Shown here piece after piece: positions 23,563 through 31,228 of a DNA stretch of 36,915 bases; the stretch's first letter is position 1, and every line of letters starts with the position of its first letter. The DNA comes from JBBRCX01 sp038204465 (GTDB lineage Bacteria; Planctomycetota; Phycisphaerae; Tepidisphaerales; Tepidisphaeraceae). The position numbers and the translations under genes were made by a program. The DNA lies in assembly GCA_038204465.1 (NCBI GenBank), contig JBBRCX010000046.1, positions 1 through 36,915 of the forward strand, read 5' to 3'. The notes under the pieces are model-generated. The model was not told where the DNA came from and did not search any database. It saw only the letters and a program-made list of their open reading frames with translations.

Positions 23563-24926
23563 GGTCCCTCCACGATCTGAAGCCGTCGCGCGAGCGAGGA
23601 GTTGAATCGATTCATGGGATCGAGCCGGCGCTTGATCTGTCGAAAGCGGCTGAGATTGGGATACATCGCGGCGAAGCTCTCCGGGGTGGTGCAGGCGTCC
23701 TTGGCGAGGTAGACGCGTCCGCCATGCCGCAGGACGACCTGGTCGAGCTCGCGCAGGAACTCGAGCACGTCCGGTCCGGTGTTGGGAAGGTCCAGCGCGA
23801 GGGTGTAGCCTTTGCGGGGGAACGAGAGCAGGCCATCGCCCTGCACGCCGAAAGTCTTGAGTACGGCAAGAAACGAGGCCCGGCGCGACGCGGAGAGCTT
23901 CTCCAGGAGCTCCACCAATCCCGCTCGCCCCGCATCCGGCGGGATGACCATCTGGTATTGCAGGAACCCGCGTTTTCCATAGAGGCGGTTCCAGCCGTGC
24001 ACGGAGTCGAGCGGATAGAAGAACGAGTCGTAGGTGACGACGCGGCGGGTGTTCCTGTGACGTCTATAAAATGCCGCGTTGAACAGGCGGACGCTCCTCG
24101 GACCCAGGACAAACGACGGCGCGTAGAGGGGGACGCTGCGCTTGCCCCTGGCCCGGATGTGCAGCGGGTCCTCGCGCAACGCAGCGGGGAGATCCGAGGC
24201 TGGCGTGTGATCGCCGCGCATCAAGACGGACCGGCCCAGCGAAGCGCCGCCAGCGAGACAATCAATCCAGGCGACCGAGTAGCGGTAGCTCTCATCCCCC
24301 GCGGCAAACGATTCGAGGGCTTCGTCGAGATTGGCGGCCTTATGAAAGTCGACGGTGACGTAAGCGGACTGCACGCGACGCAGTTGCAGGCGAGCGCGCA
24401 AGATAGCGCCGGTGAGGCCCATCGCGCCGACGGTGGCCCAGAAGGCGTCGACGTTCTGCTCGCGCGAGCACTGCAGTGTTTCGCCTGTGCCGGTGAGGAG
24501 GTCCAAGTCAAGGATGAAGCAGGAGATGGAGCCGTCGTGATGATGGTTTTTGCCATGCAGGTCCGAGGCAATCGCCCCGCCGACCGTGACAAACCTGGTG
24601 CCGGGCGAAACCGGGAGGAACCATCCGCGCGGGAGGAAGGTTTCGATGATGTCGGCGAAGCTGACGCCCCCCTCGCAATCCAGCACGCCCGTTGCGGGAT
24701 CGAAGTCGAGCATCCGGTCGAGGCGCTCATGCAGGACGACGCCCGCGCCTTCGTTCAGGGCGGCGTCGCCGTACGCTCGGCCGAGACCCCTCGAGATGTA
24801 GCTGGGCTGCGCGGGCGCCGCGACGATCTCGCTCAATTCATGCAGCTTCTCGGGGCGCAGCACGTGGCACGTCTGGACCGGATAGTTTCCCCACCCACTT
24901 AGCTCGCGCGTAACAAACCGGCTCAT
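23559..24926 (-). CDS. dprE1: DprE1-like FAD-dependent polyprenyl-phosphoribose oxidase
   Basis: Encodes 455 residues. DprE1 oxidises the 2'-hydroxyl of decaprenyl-phosphoryl ribose, the first half of its epimerisation to arabinose. The FAD-binding part contains SRGLGRAYGDAALN (45-58), 'FLPVSPGTRFVTVGGAIASD' and HGKNHHHDGS (124-133), all close to the mycobacterial enzyme. Later segments YGKRGFLQYQMVIP, LSFPRKGYTLALDLPN and GGRVYLAKDACTT follow the substrate domain; Lys409 corresponds to the essential Lys418 of M. tuberculosis. At the place of Cys387, the target of benzothiazinones, Ala377 stands. The ATG at 24926 lies one base after the UbiA stop, with AAAGG upstream; the frame open further upstream lies inside the ubiA-like gene. 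Confidence 0.9.
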   Translation of the reverse strand: MSRFVTRELSGWGNYPVQTCHVLRPEKLHELSEIVAAPAQPSYISRGLGRAYGDAALNEGAGVVLHERLDRMLDFDPATGVLDCEGGVSFADIIETFLPRGWFLPVSPGTRFVTVGGAIASDLHGKNHHHDGSISCFILDLDLLTGTGETLQCSREQNVDAFWATVGAMGLTGAILRARLQLRRVQSAYVTVDFHKAANLDEALESFAAGDESYRYSVAWIDCLAGGASLGRSVLMRGDHTPASDLPAALREDPLHIRARGKRSVPLYAPSFVLGPRSVRLFNAAFYRRHRNTRRVVTYDSFFYPLDSVHGWNRLYGKRGFLQYQMVIPPDAGRAGLVELLEKLSASRRASFLAVLKTFGVQGDGLLSFPRKGYTLALDLPNTGPDVLEFLRELDQVVLRHGGRVYLAKDACTTPESFAAMYPNLSRFRQIKRRLDPMNRFNSSLARRLQIVEGP

Positions 24927-24927
24927 C

Positions 24928-25896
24928 TCAGATGCCTTTGTGCGGGGGCCAGGCGGCCAGGAAAACCAGCAGGGACGCCAGCGCGACGGCGATAAAGCTG
25001 ACGCGATCCGTGAGGGCGAAAACGATCGGGTCGTCGTGCAGCGCGCGCCTCTTGGCGAAGAACCAGACGCGCGTGAGCCAGTAGAGCAGGATCGGACAGA
25101 CGAGCCACAACAGGAAAGGCCTGGCATAGAGCTGAAAGACGTTCTCGCTGTTGATGTAGAGCGCGAGCACGAGGACGGCCATGTAGCCGCTGGTCGGCCC
25201 GACGCTCTCGATGACGCTCATGTCCTCGACGCGGTAACCGCGTCCGCAGATGGCGTCCTGCGCCATCTCCTGGACGGCGACGAGCTCCGTATAGCGTTTC
25301 GCAAAAGCGAGGCTGAGGAAAAAGAACATGCAGAAGGCGAGGAGCCACTGGGTGACGGGCACGTCGGCGGCGATACCGCCGGCGAGGACGCGGTGCGTAT
25401 AGAGGGCCGCGAGAACCACGACGTCGACCAGCAGCTTGCGCTTGAAGTAGAGGGAATAAGCGGTCGTGAGCAGCACGTAGAGCGCAAGCATTCCCGCGAA
25501 CTTCCAGGGGAGGAACAGAAATGAGAGCAAAAACGACCCGCCGAACAACGCGGCGATCAGCGCGGGCGCGATCGAGACGGGAAGTCTGCCGGAGGGGAAA
25601 GGGCGCAGGCTCTTGCGCGGGTGCTGCCGGTCGGCCTCGATATCCATCCGGTCATTCAAGACGTAGACGGCCGACGCGCAGAGGCAGAAGGTGACGAACG
25701 CCACCAGGGCATGCAGCCACTTCTCGCGGTGCTGGGGCGTCGCAAGATTCACGTGCGCGAGCAAGAGGGGCAGAAGCAAGAGCAGGTTCTTCACCCACTG
25801 GTGCGGCCTGAGAAGCTGGACGACGGGATGGACGCCTTTGCCGCGCGTGAGGTCTCCTGTGGGCAGCACGCGCGGCGCCGTGCGAAACACGCGCAA
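24928..25896 (-). CDS. UbiA-family polyprenyl-phosphate phosphoribosyltransferase
   Basis: Encodes up to 322 residues with about nine membrane segments. The first Asp-rich motif, N81-D-x2-D-x3-D (NDRMDIEAD, then RKSLRPFPSG), binds the Mg-pyrophosphate group. The second region (YSLYFKRKLLVD, residues 147-158, then HRVLAGG) matches the DPPR synthase branch (Rv3806c type) rather than quinone or haem prenyltransferases. This enzyme joins PRPP to a polyprenyl phosphate and supplies the DprE1 substrate. Its position directly before DprE1 and DprE2 supports this strongly. The start is uncertain: the longest frame begins with TTG at 25896, and a GTG two codons in or a later start before 'VVQLLRPHQWVKN' is possible. 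The 5-phosphate phosphatase that should act next is not in the window. Confidence 0.85.
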   Translation of the reverse strand: MRVFRTAPRVLPTGDLTRGKGVHPVVQLLRPHQWVKNLLLLLPLLLAHVNLATPQHREKWLHALVAFVTFCLCASAVYVLNDRMDIEADRQHPRKSLRPFPSGRLPVSIAPALIAALFGGSFLLSFLFLPWKFAGMLALYVLLTTAYSLYFKRKLLVDVVVLAALYTHRVLAGGIAADVPVTQWLLAFCMFFFLSLAFAKRYTELVAVQEMAQDAICGRGYRVEDMSVIESVGPTSGYMAVLVLALYINSENVFQLYARPFLLWLVCPILLYWLTRVWFFAKRRALHDDPIVFALTDRVSFIAVALASLLVFLAAWPPHKGI

Positions 25897-26391
25897 GCGA
25901 AGCTCACCCGAATCCGCTTCGCCCGCTCAGGTCATACACCGAGGCCGGCGAAGGGTTTATCAGTATAATCGAACCCCGCTGCGCCCCAACTGCCGCCCAA
26001 ACCAACGGTGCGAGGCCGCGTGGAGACAACGAAGGATGATGCATGCCACAAACTGTTTGGCGGCATGCAATTATTCACCTTGCTTGTAGGTGCTCAGTCC
26101 GATATCACCCACAGGGTTGGTTGTGCCGGACAGTGACGTGGAACTGTCCGGAGGTGGGGCCGGGCGGATTCGCACGGCTCGACTGAACGCGATTGGCTGG
26201 GAACGGGTTGGAGGAAATAGCGCCTACCTGGGGGCGCGCGCCGCACGGAGGTTACGCGCGGAGTGGATTCCTCGCCCGTACCGCTGACGAGTTCCGTCGC
26301 CCTGAACATCGCGCGATGTTCCGCAGGGCCATTCGCGGCTTCACGGACCCGGGCGAAACGCGCCACGAGATCCGTTGAAGGAGCCCAAGAC
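25897..26391. other. Divergent intergenic region, ubiA-like operon and LEPR-XLL gene
   Basis: A gap of 495 bases with no supported gene. TATAAT stands at 25964-25969 on the plus strand but has no -35 box at the right distance. On the minus strand TATACT (25967-25962) lies 16 bases after TTGGGG, which would give a leader of about 60 bases for the ubiA-like gene. Both are weak. The stretch 26000-26390 shows no repeat or RNA structure that I recognise. Confidence 0.4.
25962..25989 (-). promoter_or_regulatory. Weak promoter candidate for the ubiA-dprE1-dprE2 operon
   Basis: Minus-strand TTGGGG (-35, about 25989-25984) and TATACT (-10, 25967-25962) with a 16-base spacer. The -10 matches five of six positions, the -35 only three. 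The position relative to the first gene is suitable. Confidence 0.3.
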
Positions 26392-29166
26392 ATGCCTCGC
26401 CAACTTCGTCAATTACCCTGGTCTGTTGCAACCAGGGTGGGTCGCTCGGTAGTCGAGCTGTTGGAGCCTCGCCGACTGCTCGCCGGCGCCACGGCTGATG
26501 CGCCGTCGGACGGCGGGACCCAAGCGGCGGCGGTCGAAACTCTGGCCGCTACACAAGGCTTGCAGACGACCTACGGAAGCAATGGCCTCAAAACATTAAC
26601 GTATAACGGCGTCACGTTGCTCGACACGAGCGTCAGCCGGTATGACGGCTTCCGCGTGCGCGACTTCCGGATCCGGCGAAGCACCGGCGCCATTGAAACA
26701 CACATCACTGATCCCGCGTTCACCACGAGCTGGGACGCAGCTCAGCAACGGCTGACCTTGACCTACTCCTGGGGCCGCGTCAGCACGCAGTACGTGCAGA
26801 GCGGCGACCGGCTAAACCTGAACATCACGGTGTCGAACACGACGTCGGGCGACACGCTGCTCGGCATCAATCTCTTCCCGTTGTCGCTGAACTTCCCTTC
26901 GATGCCGGTGGGGTTTGATCGAGTCAACCCCCAGGTAGGATTTAACATTTCCGGACCGACGGCTGTCGGCGCCAACTACGGACAAGGGCTCGCCGTGGTG
27001 GCCAATGACGATGTCGCTCGACCGCTCTATGCCGGACTTTGGAACAACGGGGATACCGGGCATTGGGACGTTTGGGCCGGAAGCTATCCCCTTTCGTATC
27101 AGCCTTCCAGCTGGCCGGCCATTAATCGACCCATCGCGCCCGCAAGTTCCGACACCTATGCGTTGTCGTTGCGTTTTGCGCCCGCCAGCGCGACGACCAC
27201 CGCGGTGGCGAGTGATGTGTATCAGAACTACGCCGCCGCCTTCCCGTTCCAGGTGAACTGGGCGGACCGGCGACCGATCGCGTCCTTGCTGCCGGCCGCT
27301 TCGGCGACGTCCAGCCGCACCTCCACCAATCCCCGCGGGTGGTTCAACGATCCAACCATCAATGTCCTGACCGCTGACGGGCTTGCGATATTCCGCACCC
27401 GGCTGCTGGCGTACGCCGATCAGAGCGTGGCGATCCTGAAACAGATGAATGCGCAGGGCGCCGTTACCTGGGATATCGAAGGCGAGCAATACACCACCGC
27501 CACTTACGTTGGCGATCCGCGCGTGGCGACGCAGATGGCGCCGGAGTTGTCTTACCTGGGTGTCGTGGACGATTACTTCAGGAAATTCCGCGATGCTGCT
27601 CTGCGCGTGGGCCTCACCATCCGGCCGCAACAGCTCCAGATGTCGACGTTCACGCAGCTGACCTCGCCGGACCCGTTCCAGACGCTGAACGACAAGGTGA
27701 ACTTCGCCCAGCAACGATGGGGTTGCACACTCTTTTACATCGATTCCAACAACCAGTACGACGCCGCAGTCGTGAAGCGCGTGGCGGATCTGCATCCGGA
27801 TTCTCTGTTCATCCCCGAACACGAAAGCAACGCGCACTTCGCCTACGGCACGCCGTATGGAGAAGTGAACCTGGGCTACCTCTCTACGGGTTCGCAGCCG
27901 CGGCAGCTTTACTCCGGTAGTTTCAGCATCATCAATACCGGCGTCACGCCGCTCGGTCCGTTGCGCGACACGTTGGCCGCGTCGGTTCGCAACGGCGACA
28001 TCCTGATGTTCCAGGGGTGGTGGAACAACCCCAACAACGAGATCGTTAAGCAGATTTACGCGGGGGGCCCACCGGCCGTGCCCGGCGGGCTGGTGGCTTC
28101 GTCGACTTCGCGCAACACCGTAAGCCTGTCGTGGGCGGACGTCGCGGGCGAGGACGGATATACGCTGCAGCGCTCTGACAACGGAGTTGACGGCTGGGCG
28201 AATGTGGCCACGTTGGGGCTCGACCAGACCAGCTATCAGGACACGGGTCTGGCCGACGGCAGCCGGTACTACTATCGCGTTTCGAGCTTCAACAGCGACG
28301 GCGCCTCCGGCTATAGCCCCGGGGCGCTGGCAATCACCCTGCTTCCGGCGCCGACGGGACTGAGCGCTTCAGCGGTAAGCAACTCGCAGGTGAATCTCAC
28401 GTGGTCCGACGCCTCCAATGGGGAGACAGGATTCGCAATCCAGCGCTCGCGCAGCGGAGGGGACTGGCTGAGCATTGGGAGCGCGGGGGCAAACCAGACG
28501 TCCTTCAGCGCGACCGGACTTTCGGCCGGCGTTCAATACTTCTTCCGCGTTCAATCGGTGACGTCGGTGACGACCTCGGCATGGTCAAACACCGCCAGCG
28601 CCACGCCAAGTTCACTTTCAGCGCTGTGGCGTGACAGCGATATCGGCGCCCCCCAATTCGCCGGCAGCGCCGTTCAGACATCGGCCAGCTCGTTTACCCT
28701 GACGGGCAGCGGCGACGACATCTGGAGCAAGGCCGATTCGTTCCACTTCCTGTACCAGCCGATGAACGGCGACGGCCAGATCATCGCCCGCGTCGCCTCG
28801 GTGCAGCGGACGAACAACTGGGCGAAGGCCGGCGTGATGATCCGCGAGACCCTGGGGTCCTCCTCGAAGCATGCATCGATGTTCGTGACCGCGGCACAGG
28901 GTGTTTCTTTCCAGCGGCGGCTGGCGACCGGCGCCTCGTCCACCAGCACCACCAGCGGCGGTTTCGCAGCGCCGTATTGGGTGAAGCTCGTGCGGTCCGG
29001 GCCTGCGTTCACCGGGTATCGCTCGTCGGACGGCGTCAGCTGGATCAAGATTGGCTCGGACACGATCAACATGGCTGCCAACGTGTACGTCGGGCTGGCG
29101 CTGACCGCGCACAACAACAACCAGCTCAACACGTCGACGTTCGACAACGTCTCGGTCGTGCCTTGA
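26392..29166 (+). CDS. Large exported LEPR-XLL protein with glycosidase-like and fibronectin III domains
   Basis: Encodes 924 residues; AAGGAG lies nine bases before the ATG at 26392. Near the N-terminus stands LEPRRLL (24-30), a motif common at the start of planctomycete exported proteins. Residues from about 55 to 555 look like a carbohydrate-active unit: a beta-rich part, then a region with WDIEGEQY (Asp361, Glu363, Glu365), FYIDSNNQYD and FIPEHESNAHF, whose acidic residues at strand ends suggest a glycosidase-like TIM barrel; I cannot name the family. Two fibronectin type III domains follow (about 560-650 and 651-742; VSLSWADV and VNLTWSDA). The C-terminus (about 745-924, GDGQIIARVASVQ, WAKAGVMIRETL) is a DUF1349-like concanavalin-fold domain, often carbohydrate-binding. 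It is probably a surface or secreted polysaccharide-acting protein. Confidence 0.8.
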   Translation: MPRQLRQLPWSVATRVGRSVVELLEPRRLLAGATADAPSDGGTQAAAVETLAATQGLQTTYGSNGLKTLTYNGVTLLDTSVSRYDGFRVRDFRIRRSTGAIETHITDPAFTTSWDAAQQRLTLTYSWGRVSTQYVQSGDRLNLNITVSNTTSGDTLLGINLFPLSLNFPSMPVGFDRVNPQVGFNISGPTAVGANYGQGLAVVANDDVARPLYAGLWNNGDTGHWDVWAGSYPLSYQPSSWPAINRPIAPASSDTYALSLRFAPASATTTAVASDVYQNYAAAFPFQVNWADRRPIASLLPAASATSSRTSTNPRGWFNDPTINVLTADGLAIFRTRLLAYADQSVAILKQMNAQGAVTWDIEGEQYTTATYVGDPRVATQMAPELSYLGVVDDYFRKFRDAALRVGLTIRPQQLQMSTFTQLTSPDPFQTLNDKVNFAQQRWGCTLFYIDSNNQYDAAVVKRVADLHPDSLFIPEHESNAHFAYGTPYGEVNLGYLSTGSQPRQLYSGSFSIINTGVTPLGPLRDTLAASVRNGDILMFQGWWNNPNNEIVKQIYAGGPPAVPGGLVASSTSRNTVSLSWADVAGEDGYTLQRSDNGVDGWANVATLGLDQTSYQDTGLADGSRYYYRVSSFNSDGASGYSPGALAITLLPAPTGLSASAVSNSQVNLTWSDASNGETGFAIQRSRSGGDWLSIGSAGANQTSFSATGLSAGVQYFFRVQSVTSVTTSAWSNTASATPSSLSALWRDSDIGAPQFAGSAVQTSASSFTLTGSGDDIWSKADSFHFLYQPMNGDGQIIARVASVQRTNNWAKAGVMIRETLGSSSKHASMFVTAAQGVSFQRRLATGASSTSTTSGGFAAPYWVKLVRSGPAFTGYRSSDGVSWIKIGSDTINMAANVYVGLALTAHNNNQLNTSTFDNVSVVP

Positions 29167-29262
29167 TTGATCCATATTAGCGAGCGGCTTTGAATCAGAC
29201 GCATCACGCCCTTAAGGCGGCGCGCTCGTGCCGGCATTTCGCCTCCAGGATAAAGTTCGCCA

Positions 29263-30141
29263 GTGAATGATTCTTACACAGAGCCGCGGCGCCGAGATTT
29301 GCGTCGGCTGGTGGAACTGTGCCTGCTTCTGTGCGTCGCGATTGGCATTTACTGGGTGCTTGGCCGTCGCGAGGCGCGTGCGCCGGTGGAGGTCTATGAG
29401 GGAGTCACCTACCGATGCGAGGATCAGTCGGATTCGGCGCAGGGGAGCGGGCTGATTCACGTGCTGCAGGTGGATTTGCGCGCCCCGGGCGTGGAACTTT
29501 ACCTTACGCCGGTCGATGTCGCGGCGGCGGCGGCCGGGTGGGAATATCGGCTGCGCTTCCCGGGCCGGGTGCTGGCGCAGGAGAACCTGGCGGCTGTGGT
29601 GAACGGGACGCTGTTCACTTCGCGCACCGGCCCGCTTGCGCTTCCGGGCGCCATGGCGCGATCGGGAGAGATGATCGTTGTCGACGGAGCGGTGAATCAT
29701 GTCGATTCGCACAGTTATCTGTTGTGGTTTGAAGCAGACCTGACGCCGCATGTTTGCCGGACCACTCCCCCACCGGCGGAGGTGCTCCGCCAGGCGCGCT
29801 GGGGCATTGCGGGACAGGAGGTGGTGCTGCAGAAGGGCGCCTCCAGGCCGGACACCCTGACGATGCCGAACACGCGCACCATGCTGGCGATCAACACGGA
29901 GCGGCGGTTGCTGTGGATCGCGGTATTCGAGGACGCTTCGTTCCGGATGGCGGCCGATTACCTGGGCACTCTGGGCGCGCAGGATGGGATCATGCTGGAT
30001 GGCGGCGCTTCCAGCGCCATGCTGCTGGGCGATGACGCGCGCGGCGTTCGAGCAGGGAGCGTCCTTGGCGGCTGGCGGCCGGTGCCCACGCATTTTGGGG
30101 TTCGTGCCCGCGCGCTGCCGAGCGCGGCGTCGTTTCGTTGA
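29263..30141 (+). CDS. Phosphodiester glycosidase family protein (NAGPA-like)
   Basis: Encodes 292 residues from a GTG at 29263. The start is not strongly supported; the nearest AGGA is about 13 bases away. One N-terminal membrane anchor (about residues 17-35, LVELCLLLCVAIGIYWVLG) precedes an extracytoplasmic domain of the NAGPA/DUF2233 type. Landmarks are a VNGTLF segment, PNTRTMLAIN, and GIMLDGGASSAML, the most conserved motif of the family. Members split phosphodiester-linked sugars, for example in teichoic acid or lysosomal tags, but bacterial substrates are mostly unknown. It stands 96 bases after the LEPR-XLL gene and 61 bases before an epimerase gene on the same strand, in a surface-sugar context. 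Confidence 0.85.
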   Translation: MNDSYTEPRRRDLRRLVELCLLLCVAIGIYWVLGRREARAPVEVYEGVTYRCEDQSDSAQGSGLIHVLQVDLRAPGVELYLTPVDVAAAAAGWEYRLRFPGRVLAQENLAAVVNGTLFTSRTGPLALPGAMARSGEMIVVDGAVNHVDSHSYLLWFEADLTPHVCRTTPPPAEVLRQARWGIAGQEVVLQKGASRPDTLTMPNTRTMLAINTERRLLWIAVFEDASFRMAADYLGTLGAQDGIMLDGGASSAMLLGDDARGVRAGSVLGGWRPVPTHFGVRARALPSAASFR

Positions 30142-30202
30142 TTCACCGGCGGCCGCGTTTCCGTGCCTTCCGCGGCCGCTTGAAAGGTGGATAATCGGCG
30201 CC

Positions 30203-31201
30203 ATGAGCGCGATGCCCGTTTCCCGATGGCGCGAATTCCACGGCACGGCTTTCGAAGGCGCGCGAGTGCTGGTCACCGGCGGCGCGGGGTTCATCGGGTC
30301 ACATCTTTCCGAGGCGCTTTCGACTCTGGGCGCGTCGGTGGTCGTGCTTGACAGCCTCGAGGGTGGCAGCACGGAAAACCTGAGCTCGTTCAGGATCTCG
30401 CAGTTCATCGAGGGATCCATTCTGGACGAGCAGATTCTGTCGCGCTGCGCGCGCGGATGTGAGTTTGTGTTTCATCAGGCGGCGCTGGGTTCGGTTCCGC
30501 GCAGCGTGGAACAGCCGCGGCGGTACCAGGAGGTGAATGCGACGGGGACGCTGAATGTGCTCGAGGCGTCGCGCGCGGCCGGGGTGCGCCGGGTGATGTT
30601 CGCGGCGAGCTCCAGCGCTTACGGAGACCCCGTGGAGCCGGGCGCGAAGAGCGAGACCATTGCGCCGGCGCCGCGGAGCCCCTACGCCGCGACCAAGGTT
30701 GCCGGGGAGGCGTTGCTGGCGGCTTACAGCGCGTGCTATGAGATCGACGCGGTGTCGCTGCGCTACTTCAACATCTTCGGGCCGCGGCAGAACGCCAACA
30801 GCGCCTATGCGGCGGTGATCGCGGCGTTTGCCAGGGCGATCTTGAGCGGTCAGCGGCCGGTGATCTTCGGCGACGGCGATCAATCGCGCGATTTCACCTA
30901 CGTCGCCAACGCGGTGCACGCGAACCTGCTGGCGGCGCGGCGCGACAAACCGCTCGACGGCAGCGCGATCAACGTGGCCTGCGGGCAAAGCGTGAGCGTC
31001 AACCAACTGGCGGCGGCGATGGCGCGGCTGCTGGGGTGCGACACCCTCAAGCCGGTTTACGAGCCTGTCCGGCAGGGCGACGTGAAGCACTCCCTCGCAG
31101 ACCTCGCCCGGGCCCGAAGGCTGCTGGGGTATGAGCCGGTGGTGGGATTTGAAGAGGGGCTGGCCGCGACGGTGGCGTGGTACCGGGAGCAGAAGCGATA
31201 G
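30203..31201 (+). CDS. NAD-dependent nucleotide-sugar epimerase (WbpP/Gne-like)
   Basis: Encodes 332 residues. It is an extended short-chain dehydrogenase: GGAGFIG at residues 26-32 binds NAD, Ser136-138 (AASSSAYGD) and Tyr161-x3-Lys165 (YAATK) form the catalytic site. FHQAALGSVPRSVEQP, YFNIFGPRQ and 'RDFTYVANAVHAN' are typical of UDP-GlcNAc or UDP-GlcNAcA 4-epimerases. The ATG at 30203 has AAGGTGG 12 bases upstream; an ATG three codons later is an alternative. It ends 27 bases from the convergent nucleotide-sugar 6-dehydrogenase gene. The two could together make UDP-GalNAc-uronic acid for a surface polymer; the exact sugar is an inference. Confidence 0.88.
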   Translation: MSAMPVSRWREFHGTAFEGARVLVTGGAGFIGSHLSEALSTLGASVVVLDSLEGGSTENLSSFRISQFIEGSILDEQILSRCARGCEFVFHQAALGSVPRSVEQPRRYQEVNATGTLNVLEASRAAGVRRVMFAASSSAYGDPVEPGAKSETIAPAPRSPYAATKVAGEALLAAYSACYEIDAVSLRYFNIFGPRQNANSAYAAVIAAFARAILSGQRPVIFGDGDQSRDFTYVANAVHANLLAARRDKPLDGSAINVACGQSVSVNQLAAAMARLLGCDTLKPVYEPVRQGDVKHSLADLARARRLLGYEPVVGFEEGLAATVAWYREQKR

Positions 31202-31228
31202 CGGCGGATGCGGCCGTCGATCGGTTGA

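Noticed and set aside
25964..25969. Perfect TATAAT on the plus strand
   Set aside because: No -35-like box stands 15-19 bases upstream, and the next plus-strand gene is over 400 bases away.
26812..27837. 341-codon minus-strand open frame inside the LEPR-XLL gene
   Set aside because: No ribosome-binding site or domain; it is explained by codon bias of the plus-strand gene.
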